Source: Clostridiales bacterium (GTDB lineage Bacteria > Bacillota > Clostridia > Peptostreptococcales > Anaerovoracaceae). Taken from it: a stretch of DNA of 9,473 nt. Position numbers and translations under genes: made by a program. A model generated the notes under the pieces. The model saw only the letters and a list, made by a program, of their open reading frames with translations. It was not told the origin of the DNA and made no database searches. The stretch covers positions 1 through 9,473 of the forward strand of contig JAAZLU010000087.1 of NCBI GenBank assembly GCA_012799165.1. Reading direction: 5' to 3'. The number at the start of each line of letters is the position of its first letter. Position 1 is the stretch's first letter. This document shows, piece by piece, positions 7,528 through 9,473 of this stretch.

Positions 7528-8062
7528 ATATTTTTTCACAAGCCTTTTCGCCTTCGATAAAGCATGCAAAGTTTTTGGGATTTTTATATCCTTTGAGAGC
7601 AAAAAAGTCGAGCATGCCCTTTTGTAATATGTCGGAGTTATAAAGTTTGCCGCTTGCCGCTAAGGCTCCCAGCATAACGATGTTGCCGCCTTTTGCATTT
7701 TCCAAACGATCGGCTATTTCTGTAGCGGGAACACTGTATATATTAATATCTTCTCTAAAAACAATATCGCGCACCATGCTGCCGTTCACTATGAGCGTTC
7801 CTCCGGGCCGCAGCATCGGCATAAATTTTTCAACGGACGGGACGTTCATCGCCACAAGTATATCTATCTGCCCGACAAAGGGACTGGGTATCTTTCTTTG
7901 AGAAATTCGAACATTGCAATTAGCTGTCCCGCCTCGCATCTCACTCCCGTATGAAGGCATCCAGGTTACATTGTCTCCGATTTCCATGCCGGTTCTTGCT
8001 ACGATAAGGCCGGCAGTCAAAATGCCTTGCCCTCCGAACCCGGCAAAAACCAAATCAGTCAT
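7526..8062 (-). CDS. 2-oxoacid:ferredoxin oxidoreductase, gamma subunit (178 aa)
   Basis: Gamma subunit of a thiamine-diphosphate 2-oxoacid:acceptor oxidoreductase, the part of the complex associated with CoA binding and handling. The 178 residues match the usual size. The family N-terminus MTDLVFAGFGGQG (GFGGQG at 8-13) and the YGSEMRGGTANCNVRIS block (38-54) are clear. The ATG at 8062 is chosen because GGGAGG at 8069-8074 lies 6 bases upstream and because it places GFGGQG at the normal distance from the N-terminus. An in-frame ATG at 8110 would add 16 unrelated residues inside the beta-subunit gene. The gene overlaps the end of the beta gene by 8 bases and is followed after 5 bases or fewer by the acyl-CoA synthetase ribosome site, so it is firmly within the operon. 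Confidence 0.92.
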   Translation of the reverse strand: MTDLVFAGFGGQGILTAGLIVARTGMEIGDNVTWMPSYGSEMRGGTANCNVRISQRKIPSPFVGQIDILVAMNVPSVEKFMPMLRPGGTLIVNGSMVRDIVFREDINIYSVPATEIADRLENAKGGNIVMLGALAASGKLYNSDILQKGMLDFFALKGYKNPKNFACFIEGEKACEKI

Positions 8063-8795
8063 CTTGTTCCTCCCAAAGCTTGTATTCACACAGGGGGTAA
8101 ACACTTTCAACCGTGTCTTTAATATATTTAAGAGATGCTACAGGATCCAGCTTCCAGTTGGTGGGACATGGTGAAAGCACTTCGATAAAGGAAAATCCCC
8201 GCCTATCTCTCTGCGCGTTGAACGCGGTGCGTATGCTCTCTTTTGCACGCCGCACACCGGCAACATCCGTAATTGCAACTCGCGCAATATAGGCTACGTG
8301 AAGCGTGCGCAACAACTCCACCACATCGAGCGGATATCCGCTTAGGCTGCAGTCGCGCCCTTGCGGACTCGTAGAAGTCCTTTGTCCCTCGAGAGTAGTC
8401 GGAGACATCTGCCCGCCCGTCATCCCGAAGTTACCGTTGTTTACAAGTATAACGGTGATGTTTTCATTACGAATGGCGGCATACATGGTTTCGGAAAAGC
8501 CTATTGCAAGAGCATCTCCATCGCCCTGATATGAAAACACAATATTGTCGGGACGGCAACGCTTCATTCCGCAGGCCACTGCGGCGGCGCGCCCGTGCTG
8601 AGCCTGCACGCAGTCTATACCAAAGGTATCGGGCATCCAGGACCCGCATCCGACCCCGATTGCTGCCAGTGCTTTTCGGTCATCACCCGTCTCTTCGAGA
8701 ACTTCCGCGATGAGCCGATTTATTATTCCGTGCCCGCAGCCGGGGCAATATTTATTATCAGTAAAACAAGCTTTCGGCCTTTTTAATACCATCAC
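8055..8795 (-). CDS. 2-oxoacid:ferredoxin oxidoreductase, beta subunit (thiamine diphosphate binding)
   Basis: Catalytic beta subunit that binds thiamine diphosphate and Mg2+ and oxidises a 2-oxoacid to acyl-CoA, passing electrons to ferredoxin. Of 246 residues, the cofactor motif is GDGDA (91-95) followed by NNGNFGMTGGQ (119-129). Cysteines C17 and C20 (in CPGCGHG), C50 and C210 match in spacing the four ligands of the [4Fe-4S] cluster found in the beta chain of simple oxidoreductases of this family. The GTG at 8795 overlaps the alpha stop as GTGA and lies 10 bases after AAAGGAGG (8806-8813); the next codon, ATG at 8792, is an equally possible start with a 13-base spacer. Substrate choice (pyruvate, 2-oxoglutarate, branched or aromatic oxoacids) cannot be read with confidence; the partner alpha chain looks VorB-like, which leans towards branched-chain 2-oxoacids. 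Confidence 0.93.
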   Translation of the reverse strand: MMVLKRPKACFTDNKYCPGCGHGIINRLIAEVLEETGDDRKALAAIGVGCGSWMPDTFGIDCVQAQHGRAAAVACGMKRCRPDNIVFSYQGDGDALAIGFSETMYAAIRNENITVILVNNGNFGMTGGQMSPTTLEGQRTSTSPQGRDCSLSGYPLDVVELLRTLHVAYIARVAITDVAGVRRAKESIRTAFNAQRDRRGFSFIEVLSPCPTNWKLDPVASLKYIKDTVESVYPLCEYKLWEEQDD

Positions 8796-9473
8796 TTTCC
8801 AAAGACCTCCTTTGCCTTGCCGCTGTATATCTCATCGATCGCAGTACATATTTTTTCAACATCGTACAGAACCGTGCCGGCACCAAAGTCATATATGGGA
8901 TATTTCATCGATGATGCGGTAGCTACATCCTGAGCCATCTGAGCCAGAAGACTCATTTCTACACAAAGGTAACCGAGCTTTGGACTTGTTTCATCGAAAG
9001 CGCGAAGCGGAAATGGGTATAGAGATATCGGACGTATCAATCCTACTTTTTGACCCTTCGCCCTACAGCGTTGAACCGCCTCTTCGCATATGCGCGACGA
9101 AATTCCATAGCTGACGAGAACCAAATCGGCATCTTGTGTGTCGAAACTTTCCCACCGCTGTTCTTTGGATTCTATCCGAGCATATCGCGTTTTTAAATAC
9201 TCATCATAATTCTTGTTATAGTACATAACAGAGGTATGACGCTTATGTTCCCCATCTCCCTTACCTCGCAGTGCCCAGGGCAAAAAGTCCGGGTTGTGCT
9301 CGTGCATAGCGGGAAGTTCCACAGGCTCCATCATCTGCCCAAGAGAGGCATCTATAAGCACTACGACAGGTAGGCGATGCTCCTCGGCCTTGTCGAATGC
9401 CATTACCATAATATCCGCTATTTCCTGCACGGAGTTCGGAGCATAGACAATAGTTCTATAATCGCTATGACCA
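8792..9473 (-). CDS. vorB: 2-oxoacid:ferredoxin oxidoreductase, alpha subunit (VorB-like), 5' end beyond the window
   Basis: C-terminal 226 residues of the alpha subunit of the same complex. The reading frame is open to the right edge: it begins with GHSDYRTIVYAPNSVQEI, the usual middle of this family, so the GTG at 9430 is not a true start and roughly 120-150 residues are missing. Visible marks are the pyrimidine-binding-domain block through SLGQMMEPVELP, then a C-terminal transketolase-like domain beginning near ADLVLVSYGISSR, with KVGLIRPISLYPFP. The GQMMEPVE stretch and overall layout resemble proteins annotated as VorB (2-oxoisovalerate oxidoreductase), but this family is often mis-assigned and KorA is a fair alternative. 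The stop codon overlaps the beta-subunit start. A small ferredoxin-like subunit gene often sits upstream in such operons and would lie outside the window. Confidence 0.9.
   Translation of the reverse strand, partial: GHSDYRTIVYAPNSVQEIADIMVMAFDKAEEHRLPVVVLIDASLGQMMEPVELPAMHEHNPDFLPWALRGKGDGEHKRHTSVMYYNKNYDEYLKTRYARIESKEQRWESFDTQDADLVLVSYGISSRICEEAVQRCRAKGQKVGLIRPISLYPFPLRAFDETSPKLGYLCVEMSLLAQMAQDVATASSMKYPIYDFGAGTVLYDVEKICTAIDEIYSGKAKEVFGK

Noticed and set aside
6756..7643. Plus-strand open frame of 295 codons
   Set aside because: It lies antisense to the acyl-CoA synthetase and gamma-subunit genes, whose motifs are unmistakable. Its product has no recognisable domain and reads as mirrored coding sequence.
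8063..8110. Longer gamma subunit starting at 8110
   Set aside because: The 16 extra residues lie inside the beta gene and do not resemble the family, whereas the ATG at 8062 has a strong ribosome site at the right distance.
9430..9473. GTG at 9430 as the start of the alpha subunit
   Set aside because: Conserved family sequence (GHSDYRTIVYAPNS) continues upstream in frame to the window edge without a stop, so the gene is simply cut by the edge.
1..9473. Mobile element, CRISPR array, tRNA, defence or phage genes
   Set aside because: I saw no transposase or integrase motifs, no spaced direct repeats, no tRNA-like cloverleaf and no toxin-antitoxin pair. The window is metabolic and transport genes throughout.

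Overview
All recognisable genes in this window lie on the minus strand, so the window reads as one right-to-left gene block. It looks like chromosomal DNA from an anaerobic, amino-acid- and peptide-fermenting bacterium. The evidence is an oxygen-sensitive 2-oxoacid:ferredoxin oxidoreductase, an ADP-forming acyl-CoA synthetase, strong AGGAGG Shine-Dalgarno sites and tightly overlapping genes. Clostridia (Bacillota) or Synergistota would both fit. The sequence alone does not settle the phylum.

Layout in the direction of transcription, from high to low coordinates. (1) A tight unit at 9473-4474: the 5'-truncated alpha subunit (VorB-like), then the beta and gamma subunits of a 2-oxoacid:ferredoxin oxidoreductase, a fused alpha-beta ADP-forming acyl-CoA synthetase, and a YitT/DUF2179 membrane protein. 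Neighbouring genes overlap by a few bases or sit a few bases apart, so they are very probably co-transcribed and translationally coupled. (2) Two related 12-helix MFS transporters at 4400-3093 and 2845-1553. Gaps of 73 and 247 bases lie before them, and each gap holds an extra Shine-Dalgarno-like site without a clear gene. (3) A strong hairpin, then an S15-family Xaa-Pro dipeptidyl-peptidase (PepX-like) from 1486 that runs off the left edge.

How the genes may work together: PepX releases X-Pro dipeptides from peptides, and aminotransferases or dehydrogenases elsewhere would give 2-oxoacids. The oxidoreductase turns these into acyl-CoA plus reduced ferredoxin. The acyl-CoA synthetase recovers ATP while releasing the organic acid. 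The MFS proteins and the YitT protein are candidates for moving peptides, amino acids or the acid products. The enzyme steps rest on clear motifs. The substrate range and the transporter roles are inference.

I saw no tRNA, rRNA, CRISPR array, insertion sequence, prophage gene or integration site. The most unusual points are the combined layout of the locus, the short PepX with no N-terminal domain, the paired MFS paralogues with shared unusual motifs, and the two orphan Shine-Dalgarno/mini-ORF leaders in front of them.
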